DNA of 64,000 nt from Pseudomonas californiensis (GTDB lineage Bacteria; Pseudomonadota; Gammaproteobacteria; Pseudomonadales; Pseudomonadaceae): NCBI RefSeq assembly GCF_021147775.1, contig NZ_JAGTPK010000002.1, forward strand, positions 283,370 to 347,369, read 5' to 3'. A model generated the notes under the pieces. The model saw only the letters and a list, made by a program, of their open reading frames with translations, was not told the DNA's origin and ran no database searches. Below, piece by piece: positions 47,808 to 62,262 of the stretch; position 1 is the stretch's first letter; each line of letters begins with the position of its first letter. The position numbers and the translations under genes are program-made.

Positions 47808-49763
47808 ATGAGTGCAGCTTCCCTGTACCCCGTCCGCCCAGAAGTCGCAGCGACTACGCTGACGGATGAGGCGACCTACAAGGCCATGTACCAGCAGTCG
47901 GTGGTCAACCCCGACGGTTTCTGGCGTGAGCAGGCCAAGCGCCTCGATTGGATCAAGCCCTTTACCCACGTCAAGCAGACCTCGTTCGACGACCACCGTG
48001 TCGACATCAAATGGTTTGCCGACGGCACTCTGAACGTCGCCTACAACTGCCTCGACCGTCACCTGGAAGAGCGCGGCGACAGCATTGCAATCATCTGGGA
48101 AGGTGATGACCCTTCCGAGCACCGCGAGATCACTTACCGCGAGCTGCATGCTGAAGTCTGCAAGTTCGCCAACGCCTTGCGTGGTCAGGATGTACACCGC
48201 GGCGACGTCGTCACCATCTATATGCCCATGATCCCCGAGGCTGTGGTCGCCATGCTGGCGTGCGCCCGGATCGGTGCGATCCACTCGGTGGTGTTTGGTG
48301 GTTTCTCGCCAGAAGCGCTGGCTGGCCGAATCATTGATTGCAGCTCCAAAGTGGTTATCACGGCGGATGAAGGTCTGCGCGGTGGCAAGAAAACCCCGCT
48401 CAAGGCCAACGTTGATCGTGCCTTGACCAACCCGGAAACCAGCAGCGTCCAGAAGGTCATCGTCTGCAAGCGTACTGGTGGCGAGATCGAATGGAACCGT
48501 CATCGCGACATCTGGTACCACGCCCTGCTGGAAGTGGCATCAAGCACCTGCGCACCGAAAGAAATGGGCGCGGAAGAGTCGCTGTTCATCCTTTATACCT
48601 CAGGTTCCACCGGCAAGCCGAAGGGCGTGCTGCACACCACGGCGGGCTACTTGCTTTACGCAGCACTGACCCACGAGCGTGTGTTCGACTACAAACCCGG
48701 CGAAGTCTACTGGTGCACCGCAGACGTGGGCTGGGTCACCGGGCACAGCTACATTGTCTACGGCCCGCTGGCCAACGGCGCGACCACCTTGCTGTTCGAA
48801 GGCGTGCCGAACTATCCGGACATCACTCGCGTGTCGAAAATCATCGACAAGCACAAGGTCAATATCCTCTACACCGCGCCAACCGCGATTCGCGCCATGA
48901 TGGCCGAAGGCACCCGCTCTGTTGAGGGCGCTGATGGCTCGAGCCTGCGTCTGCTGGGGTCTGTCGGTGAGCCGATCAACCCTGAGGCCTGGGGCTGGTA
49001 CTACGACACCGTTGGCAAGAAAAACTGCCCGATCGTCGATACGTGGTGGCAGACCGAGACGGGCGGCATCCTGATCAGCCCTTTGCCTGGCGCAACCGCG
49101 CTCAAGCCAGGCTCGGCGACGCGTCCGTTCTTCGGCGTGATCCCTGCGCTGGTGGATAACCTGGGCAACCTGATCGAAGGCGCGGCCGAAGGCAATCTGG
49201 TAATTCTCGATTCGTGGCCGGGTCAGTCACGTTCGCTTTATGGCGACCATGACCGTTTCGTCGACACCTACTTCAAGACCTTCCGGGGCATGTATTTCAC
49301 CGGCGACGGCGCGCGCCGTGATGAAGACGGGTACTACTGGATTACCGGCCGTGTGGACGATGTGCTGAACGTGTCCGGCCACCGTATGGGCACCGCTGAA
49401 ATCGAAAGCGCGATGGTTGCGCACCCCAAGGTCGCCGAAGCCGCCGTGGTCGGCGTGCCACATGACCTGAAAGGGCAGGGCATCTACGTTTACGTGACCC
49501 TCAATGCGGGCGAAGTCGCCGACGAAGCCTTGCGCATCGAGCTGCGTAACTGGGTGCGCAAGGAAATCGGTCCGATTGCTTCGCCCGATTTCATTCAGTG
49601 GGCGCCGGGCTTGCCGAAAACCCGTTCGGGCAAGATCATGCGTCGCATCCTGCGCAAGATTGCGACCGGCGAGTACGATGCGTTGGGTGACATTTCGACC
49701 TTGGCTGATCCTGGCGTGGTGCAGCATCTCATTGAAACCCACAAGACCATGAGCGCGGCCTGA
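47808..49763 (+). CDS. acsA: Acetyl-CoA synthetase
   Basis: 651-residue AMP-forming ligase that activates acetate to acetyl-CoA. The start at 47808 ([12 protein letters not shown]) follows CGAGGT. Visible motifs are the P-loop [42 protein letters not shown] and the C-terminal acetylation-site region [14 protein letters not shown], whose lysine is the site of Pat/CobB control in the family. Single gene with its own terminator. Confidence 0.98.
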   Translation: MSAASLYPVRPEVAATTLTDEATYKAMYQQSVVNPDGFWREQAKRLDWIKPFTHVKQTSFDDHRVDIKWFADGTLNVAYNCLDRHLEERGDSIAIIWEGDDPSEHREITYRELHAEVCKFANALRGQDVHRGDVVTIYMPMIPEAVVAMLACARIGAIHSVVFGGFSPEALAGRIIDCSSKVVITADEGLRGGKKTPLKANVDRALTNPETSSVQKVIVCKRTGGEIEWNRHRDIWYHALLEVASSTCAPKEMGAEESLFILYTSGSTGKPKGVLHTTAGYLLYAALTHERVFDYKPGEVYWCTADVGWVTGHSYIVYGPLANGATTLLFEGVPNYPDITRVSKIIDKHKVNILYTAPTAIRAMMAEGTRSVEGADGSSLRLLGSVGEPINPEAWGWYYDTVGKKNCPIVDTWWQTETGGILISPLPGATALKPGSATRPFFGVIPALVDNLGNLIEGAAEGNLVILDSWPGQSRSLYGDHDRFVDTYFKTFRGMYFTGDGARRDEDGYYWITGRVDDVLNVSGHRMGTAEIESAMVAHPKVAEAAVVGVPHDLKGQGIYVYVTLNAGEVADEALRIELRNWVRKEIGPIASPDFIQWAPGLPKTRSGKIMRRILRKIATGEYDALGDISTLADPGVVQHLIETHKTMSAA

Positions 49764-49789
49764 TCTGCTGATTGCCTGACTCACTGCTG

Positions 49790-49826
49790 CGCCCCGTTTG
49801 GCCAACGCTGAACGGGGCGTTTCTGT
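49790..49826 (+). terminator. Rho-independent terminator after acsA
   Basis: CGCCCCGTTT (49790-49799) pairs with AACGGGGCG (49811-49819), followed by TTTCTGTTT. Confidence 0.85.
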
Positions 49827-50322
49827 TTCCAGTGGGTGCCAAATGCTCTGGACAGGGGCGCGTGAGACGGCCAAGCAGGATATATATCGAATTGTTACGG
49901 GTTTACCCGATGTGTAGGGCAGTTGATTCCTTGTGGGACATGAGCTCTGGCGTTTGTAGGAAGCGGGTGCGTTTTTTCAGGTTTCATGAGATCGATTCAA
50001 CGCTGGGCTTGCCGGATTAGAAGGCTTTGCCAATAATGGGCGCGTTTTTTGCTGTATCAACTGGTTTTATTCTTCTTGCTTGATCAAGAGTTTTAAGTCT
50101 AGTCAATAGGGTGGGTGATTTTTCTGGTGCTTCTGTAACTAGTTGTCGCATTGAAGAAATATCGACTTCGAACCTGTCGTTAAAATGCCCACCACTCGCT
50201 GATGGCCGGGAACCGCCAATCCGGTTCCACGCCCTGACGTCGCGCTCTCTAGATATCCTTCCCGCATTTTGGGTTATGGCCCACTCTGCCACTTGTCGCG
50301 CTTTACCGATGGAGTCCTGGAA
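49827..50322. other. Intergenic region upstream of aotJ
   Basis: About 500 bases between the acsA terminator and aotJ. I see no gene. The last 180 bases should hold the aot promoter; an ArgR-type half-site is at 50144 and another TGTCGC at 50294. A short inverted repeat GGAACC/GGTTCC is at 50209-50228. The stretch 49830-50100 is lower in GC than its surroundings and shows no other clear structure. Confidence 0.5.
50144..50159 (+). promoter_or_regulatory. ArgR-type half-site upstream of aotJ
   Basis: TGTCGC-N8-AA, the half-site form described for ArgR of P. aeruginosa, about 165-180 bases before the aotJ start. A second half-site at the usual 21-base spacing is not evident. Confidence 0.45.
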
Positions 50323-51099
50323 ATGAAAAAGCTCATGCTTATTGGCGCGCTGGCGTTGTCCGTGCTTGCCCAGCCGGTTTTTGCAGATGAAAAGCCGCTG
50401 AAGATCGGCATTGAAGCCGCCTACCCTCCGTTTGCCTCCAAGGCACCGGACGGCAGCATCGTTGGTTTCGACTACGACATCGGCAATGCACTGTGTGAAG
50501 AAATGAAGGTCAAGTGCACTTGGGTCGAGCAGGAGTTCGACGGTCTGATCCCGGCGTTGAAAGTGCGCAAGATCGACGCGATTCTGTCCTCGATGTCCAT
50601 CACTGACGACCGCAAGAAGTCCGTGGATTTCACCGGCAAGTACTACAATTCCCCGGCGCGTCTGGTCATGAAAGATGGCACCGTGGTCAGCGATAACCTG
50701 GCTGAGCTCAAGGGCAAGAAGATTGGCGTGCAGCGTGGCTCGATCCACGAACGTTTTGCCCGCGAGACTCTCGCACCTCTGGGTGCTGAAGTGACGCCAT
50801 ACGGTTCGCAGAACGAAATCTACCTGGACATCGGTGCGGGTCGTCTGGATGGCACAGTGGCTGACGCCACGCTGTTGCAGGACGGCTTCCTGAAAACCGA
50901 CGCTGGCAAGGGTTATGCGTTTGTCGGCCCGTCGTTTACCGATCCAAAATACTTCGGTGACGGTATCGGTATCGCCGTGCGTAAAGGCGACAAGGCCAAT
51001 CTTGATCGCATCAACGCGGCCATCGCAGCCATCCGTGCCAACGGCAAATACAAGGCTATCCAAGACAAGTACTTCGATTTCGATATCTACGGCAAGTAA
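50323..51099 (+). CDS. aotJ: Arginine/ornithine ABC transporter, periplasmic binding protein
   Basis: 258 residues with a signal peptide ending QPVFA-DEK at residue 21. The SBP family 3 signature [47 protein letters not shown] and the ligand-pocket segment [11 protein letters not shown] identify a basic amino acid receptor (ArgT/HisJ-like). It is the first gene of aotJQMOP; a terminator-like hairpin after it should give it higher transcript level than the permeases. Confidence 0.95.
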   Translation: MKKLMLIGALALSVLAQPVFADEKPLKIGIEAAYPPFASKAPDGSIVGFDYDIGNALCEEMKVKCTWVEQEFDGLIPALKVRKIDAILSSMSITDDRKKSVDFTGKYYNSPARLVMKDGTVVSDNLAELKGKKIGVQRGSIHERFARETLAPLGAEVTPYGSQNEIYLDIGAGRLDGTVADATLLQDGFLKTDAGKGYAFVGPSFTDPKYFGDGIGIAVRKGDKANLDRINAAIAAIRANGKYKAIQDKYFDFDIYGK

Positions 51100-51120
51100 A
51101 TCGTCGCGGTACTGAACGAG

Positions 51121-51160
51121 ATGGCGCAAACAGAATTGCCTGGGTTGCGCCATTTTTATT
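51121..51160 (+). terminator. Internal terminator/attenuator between aotJ and aotQ
   Basis: ATGGCGCAA (51121-51129) pairs with TTGCGCCAT (51145-51153), followed by TTTTATT. It lies inside the operon, so it must be partly read through. Confidence 0.75.
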
Positions 51161-51182
51161 CCACGCTTGAGGACTGCACATC

Positions 51183-51872
51183 ATGTTGAAAGGCTACGGG
51201 GCTGTGATCCTCGAAGGTGCCTGGCTGACTTTGCAGCTCGCCCTGTCATCGATGGCTCTGGCAATCGTTCTAGGTCTGATCGGCGTGGCGCTTCGCTTGT
51301 CACCTGTGCGCTGGCTTGCCCGGCTGGGTGATTTGTACAGCACGGTGATCCGCGGTATTCCCGATCTGGTTCTGATCCTGCTGATTTTCTACGGCGGCCA
51401 GGACCTGCTCAATCGTGTTGCGCCGCTGCTGGGTTTTGACGATTACATCGATCTCGATCCGCTGATGGCCGGCATCTGCACGCTTGGCTTCATCTTTGGT
51501 GCCTACCTGTCCGAGACTTTTCGCGGTGCCTTCATGGCGATTCCCAAAGGGCAGGCCGAGGCGGGCATGGCGTATGGCATGAGCGGCGGCAAGGTTTTTT
51601 TCCGCATTCTGGTGCCGCAGATGATCCGTCTGGCGATTCCGGGCTTCACCAACAACTGGCTGGTGTTGACCAAGGCTACCGCACTGATTTCCGTGGTCGG
51701 TCTGCAGGACATGATGTTCAAGGCCAAGCAGGCGGCTGATGCCACCCGCGAGCCTTTCACCTTCTTTCTGGCCGTGGCAGCCATGTACCTGGTCATTACC
51801 AGTGTCTCGCTGCTGGCCCTGCGTTATCTGGAAAAACGCTACTCCGTGGGCGTAAAGGCGGCTGACCTATGA
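51183..51872 (+). CDS. aotQ: Arginine/ornithine ABC transporter permease
   Basis: 229 residues, HisQ/GlnP-type permease with about five helices. The EAA motif is ETFRGAFMAIPKGQAEAGMAYGMSGGKVFFRILVPQM. It starts after TTGAGGA and its stop overlaps the aotM start by four bases. It forms the channel with AotM in the inner membrane. Confidence 0.95.
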   Translation: MLKGYGAVILEGAWLTLQLALSSMALAIVLGLIGVALRLSPVRWLARLGDLYSTVIRGIPDLVLILLIFYGGQDLLNRVAPLLGFDDYIDLDPLMAGICTLGFIFGAYLSETFRGAFMAIPKGQAEAGMAYGMSGGKVFFRILVPQMIRLAIPGFTNNWLVLTKATALISVVGLQDMMFKAKQAADATREPFTFFLAVAAMYLVITSVSLLALRYLEKRYSVGVKAADL

Positions 51873-52567
51873 TCTTCGACTACAACGTCGTCTGGGAAAG
51901 TCTGCCGCTGTACTTCGGCGGCCTGCTGGTGACCCTCAAGTTGTTGGCGATTTCCCTCGCGTTCGGCCTGCTCGCGGCGTTGCCGCTGGGCCTGATACGG
52001 GTTTCGAAAAAGCCGTGGGTCAACGTACCTGCCTGGCTTTATACCTACGTGATTCGCGGTACGCCCATGCTGGTGCAGCTGTTTCTGATCTATTACGGCC
52101 TGGCTCAGTTCGAGGCGGTGCGCGAGAGCTTCCTGTGGCCGTGGCTGTCCAGCGCAACCTTTTGCGCCTGTCTGGCGTTTGCCGTCAACACCAGCGCTTA
52201 CACCGCCGAGATCATCGCCGGCAGCCTCAAGGCAACTCCTGCCGGTGAAATCGAAGCTGCGCGGGCCATGGGTATGTCGCCGACCAAAATGTACCGCCGC
52301 ATCCTGCTGCCTTCGGCACTGCGCCGGGCGCTGCCGCAGTACAGCAACGAAGTCATCATGATGCTGCAGACCACCAGTCTGGCGTCCATCGTGACCCTGA
52401 TCGACATCACCGGCGCAGCCCGCACGGTCAACGCCCAGTTCTATCTGCCGTTCGAGGCCTATATCACGGCGGGCGTTTTCTACCTGTGTCTGACATTCAT
52501 TCTGGTGCGCCTGTTCAAGATGGCTGAACGTCGCTGGCTGGGCTATCTGGCCCCACGGAAGGTCTGA
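51869..52567 (+). CDS. aotM: Arginine/ornithine ABC transporter permease
   Basis: 232 residues, HisM-type partner permease. The EAA motif is AEIIAGSLKATPAGEIEAARAMGMSPTKMYRRILLPSALRRALP. It is translationally coupled to aotQ (ATGA) and followed one base later by aotO. Confidence 0.95.
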   Translation: MIFDYNVVWESLPLYFGGLLVTLKLLAISLAFGLLAALPLGLIRVSKKPWVNVPAWLYTYVIRGTPMLVQLFLIYYGLAQFEAVRESFLWPWLSSATFCACLAFAVNTSAYTAEIIAGSLKATPAGEIEAARAMGMSPTKMYRRILLPSALRRALPQYSNEVIMMLQTTSLASIVTLIDITGAARTVNAQFYLPFEAYITAGVFYLCLTFILVRLFKMAERRWLGYLAPRKV

Positions 52568-52568
52568 A

Positions 52569-53681
52569 ATGCAAAGAACCGATCATGTATTGCCGTGGAG
52601 CACCCTCGGCACCGCGCGTCAATTGAGTGTGTTCCGCTTCGGCACCGGCGAGCGCAAGGCCTACATTCAGGCCAGCCTGCACGCCGATGAACTGCCCGGC
52701 ATGCGCACGGCGTGGGAATTGAAGAAACGCCTCGTCGAACTGGAACAGCAGGGCGCACTGAAGGGCGTTGTCGAGCTTGTGCCTGTGGCCAATCCGCTGG
52801 GCCTTGGGCAATTGCTGCAGGGTGCGCATCAAGGGCGCTTCGAGTTCGGCAGTGGCAAGAATTTCAACCGTGATTTTGTCGAACTGAGCGAGCCGGTCGC
52901 CGAATTGCTGGAAGGCCAGCTGGGTGAAGACCCGCGGGCCAATATTCAGATGATCCGTCAGGCCATGGCCACCGTGCTGGAGCGTTTGCCCGCCCCGCAA
53001 TCCGAGTTGCAGGGCATGCAGCGCATTCTGCTCAGTCATGCCTGCACAGCGGATGTGGTGCTGGATCTGCATTGCGACGCCGACGCTGCGCTGCACATGT
53101 ATGCCTTGCCGCAGCACTGGCCGCAATGGCGTTCGTTGTCGGCGCACCTGAATATCCAAGTGGCGCTGTTGGCCGAGGATTCGGGCGGCAGTTCGTTCGA
53201 CGAAGCCTGCTCGTTACCCTGGCTGCGCCTGTCGCGCCTTTTTCCGCAGGCGCAGATTCCGTTGGCGTGTCTGGCGACCACTCTTGAGCTGGGTGGGCAG
53301 GCGGATACCGGCAAACACCAGGCCGAAGCGCACGCCGAGGGCATTCTGGCATTTCTGGCCGAGCAGGGCTTCATCAGTGGCGACTGGCCGCAGCCTGGGC
53401 ATGAGGCCTGCGAAGGCATGCCCTTCGAGGGCACCGAATTGCTCTATGCGCCGCATCCCGGTGTGGTGACATTCTTGCGCGCGGCAGGCGACAGGGTCGA
53501 AGTTGGCGAGCCGTTGTTCGAAGTCATCGACCCGCTGTCCGATCAGGTCAGCACCATTTGCGCGAATACGGCCGGGGTGTTGTTTGCCATCGAGCGGCTT
53601 CGCTACGCTCAACCCGGTTTCTGGCTGGCCAAAGTGGCGGGGCGCACGGCGCTGCGCCACGGACGTCTGCTCAGTGATTGA
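52569..53681 (+). CDS. aotO: AotO, succinylglutamate desuccinylase/aspartoacylase family protein
   Basis: 370 residues, M14-type zinc hydrolase fold. The metal-binding motif QASLHADELPGM (His and Glu/Asp ligands) and DLHCDADAALHMY are conserved. It sits inside the arginine transporter operon at the position of aotO in P. aeruginosa, where it is reported to be dispensable for transport. It is not the AruE of this pathway, which is encoded 9 kb downstream; the true substrate is unknown. Confidence 0.9.
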   Translation: MQRTDHVLPWSTLGTARQLSVFRFGTGERKAYIQASLHADELPGMRTAWELKKRLVELEQQGALKGVVELVPVANPLGLGQLLQGAHQGRFEFGSGKNFNRDFVELSEPVAELLEGQLGEDPRANIQMIRQAMATVLERLPAPQSELQGMQRILLSHACTADVVLDLHCDADAALHMYALPQHWPQWRSLSAHLNIQVALLAEDSGGSSFDEACSLPWLRLSRLFPQAQIPLACLATTLELGGQADTGKHQAEAHAEGILAFLAEQGFISGDWPQPGHEACEGMPFEGTELLYAPHPGVVTFLRAAGDRVEVGEPLFEVIDPLSDQVSTICANTAGVLFAIERLRYAQPGFWLAKVAGRTALRHGRLLSD

Positions 53682-53703
53682 TCGTTCTGTGAGAACCGAA
53701 AGC

Positions 53704-54468
53704 ATGAACAAACTCGAAGTGCTGGACCTGCACAAGCGTTATGGCAGCCACGAAGTGATCAAGGGCGTTTCCCTGACCGCTCGTGCTGGCGATGTCATCA
53801 GCATCATCGGCTCCAGCGGCTCGGGCAAAAGCACCTTTCTGCGCTGCATCAACCTGCTTGAGCAGCCGCATGCCGGCAAGATCCTGCTGAACAACGAAGA
53901 GCTCAAACTGGTGCCGAACAAGGACGGCGGTCTGAAAGCGGCAGATGCCAAACAGTTGCAGCGCATGCGCTCGCGCCTGTCGATGGTGTTTCAGCATTTC
54001 AACCTCTGGTCGCACATGACGGCTTTGGAAAACATCATCGAAGCGCCAGTTCACGTGCTTGGTGTCCCCAAAAAGGAAGCACTGGAAAAGGCCGAGCATT
54101 ATCTGGCCAAGGTTGGCGTCGCTCATCGCAAGGACGCCTACCCAGGGCACATGTCCGGTGGCGAACAGCAGCGTGTGGCGATTGCCCGTGCGCTGGCCAT
54201 GGAACCTGAAGTCATGCTCTTTGATGAGCCGACCTCGGCGCTGGACCCGGAGCTGGTGGGCGATGTGCTCAAGGTCATGCAGGGGCTGGCTCAGGAAGGA
54301 CGGACCATGGTGGTGGTGACGCACGAAATGGGATTTGCCCGTGAAGTGTCCAACCAGTTGGTGTTTCTGCATCAGGGCGTAGTGCTTGAGCGTGGTGATC
54401 CGCGTGAAGTGCTGGCCAATCCGCAGACCGAGCGCTTGCAGCAGTTTCTGTCGGGCAGCTTGAAGTGA
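53704..54468 (+). CDS. aotP: Arginine/ornithine ABC transporter ATPase
   Basis: 254-residue ATPase of the HisP/GlnQ type. Walker A GSSGSGKST, Q-loop VFQHFNLWSHMT, signature MSGGEQQRVAIARAL, Walker B VMLFDEPTSALDPE and the switch histidine in VVTHEM are all present. The start at 53704 (MNKLEVLDLHKRYG) gives the standard length. It energises AotQM; a terminator follows. Confidence 0.97.
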   Translation: MNKLEVLDLHKRYGSHEVIKGVSLTARAGDVISIIGSSGSGKSTFLRCINLLEQPHAGKILLNNEELKLVPNKDGGLKAADAKQLQRMRSRLSMVFQHFNLWSHMTALENIIEAPVHVLGVPKKEALEKAEHYLAKVGVAHRKDAYPGHMSGGEQQRVAIARALAMEPEVMLFDEPTSALDPELVGDVLKVMQGLAQEGRTMVVVTHEMGFAREVSNQLVFLHQGVVLERGDPREVLANPQTERLQQFLSGSLK

Positions 54469-54473
54469 CCGAA

Positions 54474-54498
54474 GGCATCGCATTGGCGATGCCTTTTT
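54474..54498 (+). terminator. Rho-independent terminator between aotP and argR
   Basis: Perfect stem GGCATCGC-ATTG-GCGATGCC followed by TTTTT, just after the aotP stop. ArgR is therefore expressed by readthrough or from its own promoter. Confidence 0.9.
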
Positions 54499-54601
54499 AC
54501 AACAGAACGGGCATGCTGCGCGTCTCGCGGCACGACCGAATGTTCCAGATCAGGCCGGCTTCAAGGCCTGGCTTTTGCGGCAATAAGTAGCGGATGTCCC
54601 A

Positions 54602-55594
54602 ATGACTGCCCATCGAATAGGTTTCCTTGTCTGGCCCGGCACCAAAGCCCTGACCCTGGCGCTTGCCGAGGAAGCCTTGCGCGTTGCTCAGCGTGTTCAC
54701 CCCGACGTGGTCTACGAATTGTCGTTCCTGCAGGCCGAGGCTGCCGAGCAGCCTGCCCTGGCTGGCGGTTGGCAATTGCCGGGCGAGCCTTGGGCGGGGC
54801 GTCTTGAAGGTTTCCACAAGTTGTTCCTGCTGGCGGACGAGCCGCCGGCGCCGATGGCTTCGGCGCTGGGCAGTGCGCTCAAGCAACTGGTCCGGGCAGG
54901 TTGCTCGATCGGCGGTCTGTCGGCGGGTGTCTATCCGCTGGCGCAGTTGGGCTTGCTGGATGGTTATCGAGCGGCGGTACACTGGCGCTGGCAGGATGAT
55001 TTCAGTGAGCGCTTTCCCAAGGTCATTGCCACCAGTCATCTGTTCGACTGGGACCGTGATCGCCTGACCGCCTGTGGCGGCATGTCGGTACTTGACCTGT
55101 TGCTGGCGGTGTTGTCCCGTGATCATGGCGCAGAGCTGGCAGGTGCGGTGTCGGAAGAACTGGTGGTCGAGCGTATCCGTGAAGGCGGCGAGCGCCAGCG
55201 CATCCCGCTGCAGAATCGTCTGGGCTCCAGCCATCCGAAGCTCACTCAGGCAGTGCTGCTGATGGAAGCCAACATCGAAGAGCCGCTGACCACCGACGAA
55301 ATCGCCCAGCACGTCTGCGTCTCGCGCCGTCAGCTGGAGCGCATCTTCAAGCAGTACCTCAATCGCGTCCCCAGCCAGTACTACCTGGAGCTGCGCCTGA
55401 ACAAGGCGCGTCAGATGCTCATGCAGACCAGCAAGTCGATCATCCAGATCGGCCTGTCCTGCGGTTTCTCTTCCGGTCCGCACTTTTCCAGCGCCTATCG
55501 CAACTTCTTTGGCGCCACGCCCCGCGAAGACCGCAATCAGCGACGCAGCAGCAGCCCGTTCGAGCTGTCCCCGGTGCCCGCCGAACGCGGTTGA
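54602..55594 (+). CDS. argR: ArgR, AraC-family regulator of arginine metabolism
   Basis: 330 residues. The N-terminal half is a DJ-1/PfpI-like amidotransferase-type ligand domain (RIGFLVWPGTKALTLALAEEAL ... CSIGGLSAGVYPLAQLGLL). The C-terminal AraC DNA-binding domain has TTDEIAQHVCVSRRQLERIFKQYL and SIIQIGLSCGFSSGPHFSSAYRNFFG. This is the Pseudomonas-type ArgR, unrelated to the E. coli protein of that name. It sits between aot and aru genes, which it controls in P. aeruginosa. Confidence 0.97.
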   Translation: MTAHRIGFLVWPGTKALTLALAEEALRVAQRVHPDVVYELSFLQAEAAEQPALAGGWQLPGEPWAGRLEGFHKLFLLADEPPAPMASALGSALKQLVRAGCSIGGLSAGVYPLAQLGLLDGYRAAVHWRWQDDFSERFPKVIATSHLFDWDRDRLTACGGMSVLDLLLAVLSRDHGAELAGAVSEELVVERIREGGERQRIPLQNRLGSSHPKLTQAVLLMEANIEEPLTTDEIAQHVCVSRRQLERIFKQYLNRVPSQYYLELRLNKARQMLMQTSKSIIQIGLSCGFSSGPHFSSAYRNFFGATPREDRNQRRSSSPFELSPVPAERG

Positions 55595-55720
55595 GCATGG
55601 CTCAAGGAAGGCGGCGGTGTGGGTCTGCCCTGAGGTGCAACTGTGTTGGGCGTCAATCAACGCATCTGTGTCTGCAACAAATGCTCGGCAACGTTTAAAC
55701 TGCGCCTTTGTGACGCAATA

Positions 55721-55736
55721 TGTCGCATTGCCGAAA
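55721..55736 (+). promoter_or_regulatory. ArgR-type half-site upstream of aruC (distal)
   Basis: TGTCGC-N8-AA about 130-145 bases before the aruC start, in the 270-base argR-aruC gap. Confidence 0.5.
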
Positions 55737-55766
55737 GCCTTGAATGAACACGGTTTTGCGCTGTAA

Positions 55767-57083
<1,317 letters not shown>

Positions 57084-57138
57084 ACAGACGCTTTGCCCTC
57101 CGGTGCGCGTCCATGAGACGTGCACCGGACCTCTTTCC

Positions 57139-57176
57139 GGCACCTTGCGAGCACCGCTCTGTAGGGTGCCTTTTTT
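57139..57176 (+). terminator. Internal terminator between aruC and aruF
   Basis: GGCACC (57139-57144) pairs with GGTGCC (57165-57170), followed by six T. A second hairpin, CCGGTGC/GCACCGG, lies just upstream at about 57101-57128. Readthrough is needed to express aruF to aruE from the aruC promoter. Confidence 0.75.
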
Positions 57177-57219
57177 AGCGCCGGTTGTTTCCGGCCAGTG
57201 ATCTACAAGGAGTGGCACC

Positions 57220-58251
57220 ATGCTGGTGATGCGCCCTGCGCAAATGGCTGATCTGGCCGAGGTTCAACGCCTCGCGGCCGACAGCCCTATCGGTGTCACG
57301 TCCCTGCCGGATGACGAAGGTCGTCTGAGTGACAAGATCGGCTCCTCCGAAGCGTCGTTTGCCGCCGAGGTCAGCTTCAATGGCGAAGAAACCTACTTCT
57401 TCGTGCTGGAAGACAGCGAAAGCGGTCGTCTGGTGGGCTGCTCCGGGATCGTCGCCTCGGCGGGCTATTCCGAGCCGTTCTACAGCTTTCGTAACGAAAC
57501 CTTCGTGCATGCGTCCCGAGAGCTGAAGATCCACAACAAGATTCACGTCCTGTCCCAGTGCCATGACCTGACCGGCAACAGCCTGCTGACCAGTTTCTAC
57601 GTGGTTCCGGAACTGGTAGGTACTGCCTGGTCGGAACTCAACTCCCGTGGCCGCCTGCTGTTCGTTGCCAGCCATCCCGAGCGCTTCGCCGATTCGGTGG
57701 TGACCGAGATTGTCGGCTACAGCGATGAACAGGGCGACTCACCGTTCTGGGACGCCATCGGCCGCAACTTCTTCGACCTCAATTACGCCGAGGCCGAGCG
57801 CCTGTGCGGGCTGAAAAGCCGGACCTTCCTCGCCGAGCTGATGCCGCATTACCCGATTTACGTCCCCTTGCTGCCGGACGCCGCGCAGGAAGCCATGGGG
57901 CAGGTACACCCACGGGCGCAGATCACCTTCGACATCCTGATGCGCGAAGGCTTTGAGACCGATCACTACATCGATATTTTCGACGGCGGCCCGACCCTGC
58001 ATGCGCGGGTTTCCGGGATCCGTTCGATTGCGCAAAGCCGCCTTGTACCGGTCAAGGTCCAGCCTGAGAGCTCCGGCGATGTCGGCAAAGGCGGGCGGCT
58101 GTATCTGGTCGCCAATGGCCTGTTGCAGGACTACCGCGCCGCGCTGCTGGAGCTCGACTGGGCGCCCGGCAGGCCGGTGGTACTGAGCCTGGCGGCCGCC
58201 GAGGCGCTGGGTGTCGGTGAAGGTGCCAGTGTGCGGATCGTGGCAGTCTGA
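57220..58251 (+). CDS. aruF: Arginine/ornithine succinyltransferase, alpha subunit
   Basis: 343-residue AstA-family enzyme adding succinyl from succinyl-CoA to arginine, the first step of the pathway. N-terminus MLVMRPAQMADLAEVQRLAA is typical, preceded by AAGGAG. Conserved stretches are PSCHDLTGN-like SQCHDLTGNSLLTSFYV, FWDAIGRNFFDLNYAEAERL and ELMPHYPIYVPLLP. It is homologous to the next gene and forms a heteromer with it. Confidence 0.97.
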   Translation: MLVMRPAQMADLAEVQRLAADSPIGVTSLPDDEGRLSDKIGSSEASFAAEVSFNGEETYFFVLEDSESGRLVGCSGIVASAGYSEPFYSFRNETFVHASRELKIHNKIHVLSQCHDLTGNSLLTSFYVVPELVGTAWSELNSRGRLLFVASHPERFADSVVTEIVGYSDEQGDSPFWDAIGRNFFDLNYAEAERLCGLKSRTFLAELMPHYPIYVPLLPDAAQEAMGQVHPRAQITFDILMREGFETDHYIDIFDGGPTLHARVSGIRSIAQSRLVPVKVQPESSGDVGKGGRLYLVANGLLQDYRAALLELDWAPGRPVVLSLAAAEALGVGEGASVRIVAV

Positions 58252-58314
58252 GCCCGACGTTCGATAGCTGATTAGCGAGTTTCAAGGCTCTTGAAGGGCC
58301 GCTGAGGAGATAAC

Positions 58315-60806
<2,492 letters not shown>

Positions 60807-60855
60807 ACGTGTCTGCACTGCTTGCTTATAAAAACAGATCCACGGAGCCACACCG

Positions 60856-62202
60856 ATGAAGTCCTGTGAAGTGAATTTTGACGGTCTGGTCGGGCCAACC
60901 CACAACTATGGCGGGTTGTCCTACGGTAACGTCGCGTCCCAGAGCAACAGCCAGCAATGCTCCAACCCGCGTGAAGCGGCGTTGCAGGGCCTGGCGAAGA
61001 TGAAGGCCTTGATGGACCTGGGCTTCACGCAGGGCGTACTTGCGCCTCAGGAGCGACCGGACGTGGCGGGCCTGCGTCAGCTGGGTTTTGCAGGCAGCGA
61101 CGCGCAAGTCATCGAACAGGCTGCCCGGCAGGACATGCCGCTGCTGGTCGCCAGTTGCTCGGCATCGAGCATGTGGGTGGCCAATGCCGCGACGGTCAGC
61201 CCGAGCGCGGACACGGCTGATGGCCGGGTGCATTTCACGGCCGCCAACCTCAACTGCAAATACCACCGCAGTATCGAGCACCCCACTACCAGCCGGGTAC
61301 TGGGGGCGATGTTTGCCGACTCGACGCACTTCGCCCACCACCCGGCGCTGCCGCCGGTGGCGCAGTTTGGCGACGAGGGCGCAGCCAACCACACGCGCTT
61401 CTGCCACGACTACGGTCAGGCGGGTGTGGAGTTTTTTGTCTTCGGCCGCAGTGCTTTCGACACTCGTTATCCTGCGCCGCAGAAATACCCGGCGCGGCAG
61501 ACCCTGGAGGCGTCGCGCGCAGTTGCCCGGCTGCATGGCTTGAGTGAGGCCGGTGTGGTTTACGGTCAGCAGAATCCTTCGGTGATTGATCAGGGCGTGT
61601 TTCACAACGACGTGATCGCGGTCGGTAACGGCGAGGTGCTGTTCTATCATGAGGACGCGTTCCTCCACACCGCCCCGATGCTTGATGAGTTGCGCGAAAA
61701 GCTGGGGCGTGTCGGTGGGCAACTGCGCGCCATCTGTGTACCGCGTGCCGAAGTCTCGGTGCAGGACGCCGTGCGTTCCTACCTGTTCAACAGCCAGTTG
61801 CTGTCGCGTCCCGACGGCTCGATGCTGCTGATCGTGCCGCAGGAATGCCAGGCCAACCAGAACGTCTGGAATTACCTGCAACGCCTGATCGCCGATCAGA
61901 GCCCGGTCAGCGAGGTCAAGGTGTTCGACCTCAAGCAAAGCATGCAGAACGGCGGTGGTCCGGCGTGCCTGCGCCTGCGGGTGGCCCTCAATGAAACCGA
62001 GCTGGCCGCGGTGAACCCCGGTGTGATCATGACCGCGCCGCTGTATGAAACGCTGACGCAGTGGGTGGACAAACACTACCGTGACCGCATGAGCGACAGC
62101 GACCTGGCTGATCCGCGTTTGCTGACGGAATGTCGCACGGCATTGGATGAACTGACACAAATCCTTAAACTGGGCGCCGTGTATCCTTTCCAACTGATTT
62201 GA
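60856..62202 (+). CDS. aruB: N-succinylarginine dihydrolase
   Basis: 448-residue amidinotransferase-fold hydrolase, second step, releasing two ammonia and CO2 from succinylarginine. N-terminus [42 protein letters not shown] with the catalytic histidine, and the C-terminal [14 protein letters not shown] with the nucleophilic cysteine are diagnostic. Fifty bases after aruD. Confidence 0.98.
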   Translation: MKSCEVNFDGLVGPTHNYGGLSYGNVASQSNSQQCSNPREAALQGLAKMKALMDLGFTQGVLAPQERPDVAGLRQLGFAGSDAQVIEQAARQDMPLLVASCSASSMWVANAATVSPSADTADGRVHFTAANLNCKYHRSIEHPTTSRVLGAMFADSTHFAHHPALPPVAQFGDEGAANHTRFCHDYGQAGVEFFVFGRSAFDTRYPAPQKYPARQTLEASRAVARLHGLSEAGVVYGQQNPSVIDQGVFHNDVIAVGNGEVLFYHEDAFLHTAPMLDELREKLGRVGGQLRAICVPRAEVSVQDAVRSYLFNSQLLSRPDGSMLLIVPQECQANQNVWNYLQRLIADQSPVSEVKVFDLKQSMQNGGGPACLRLRVALNETELAAVNPGVIMTAPLYETLTQWVDKHYRDRMSDSDLADPRLLTECRTALDELTQILKLGAVYPFQLI

Positions 62203-62262
62203 AACACCCTGCGCGCCGAACCGGGTTCGGCGCATGAATTTTCTCTTTAGAGCATTCCAACC

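Noticed and set aside
50209..50231. GGAACC followed by CCAC before aotJ
   Set aside because: The spacing is too short for an HrpL promoter. The sequence is better seen as a small GGAACC/GGTTCC inverted repeat of unknown role.
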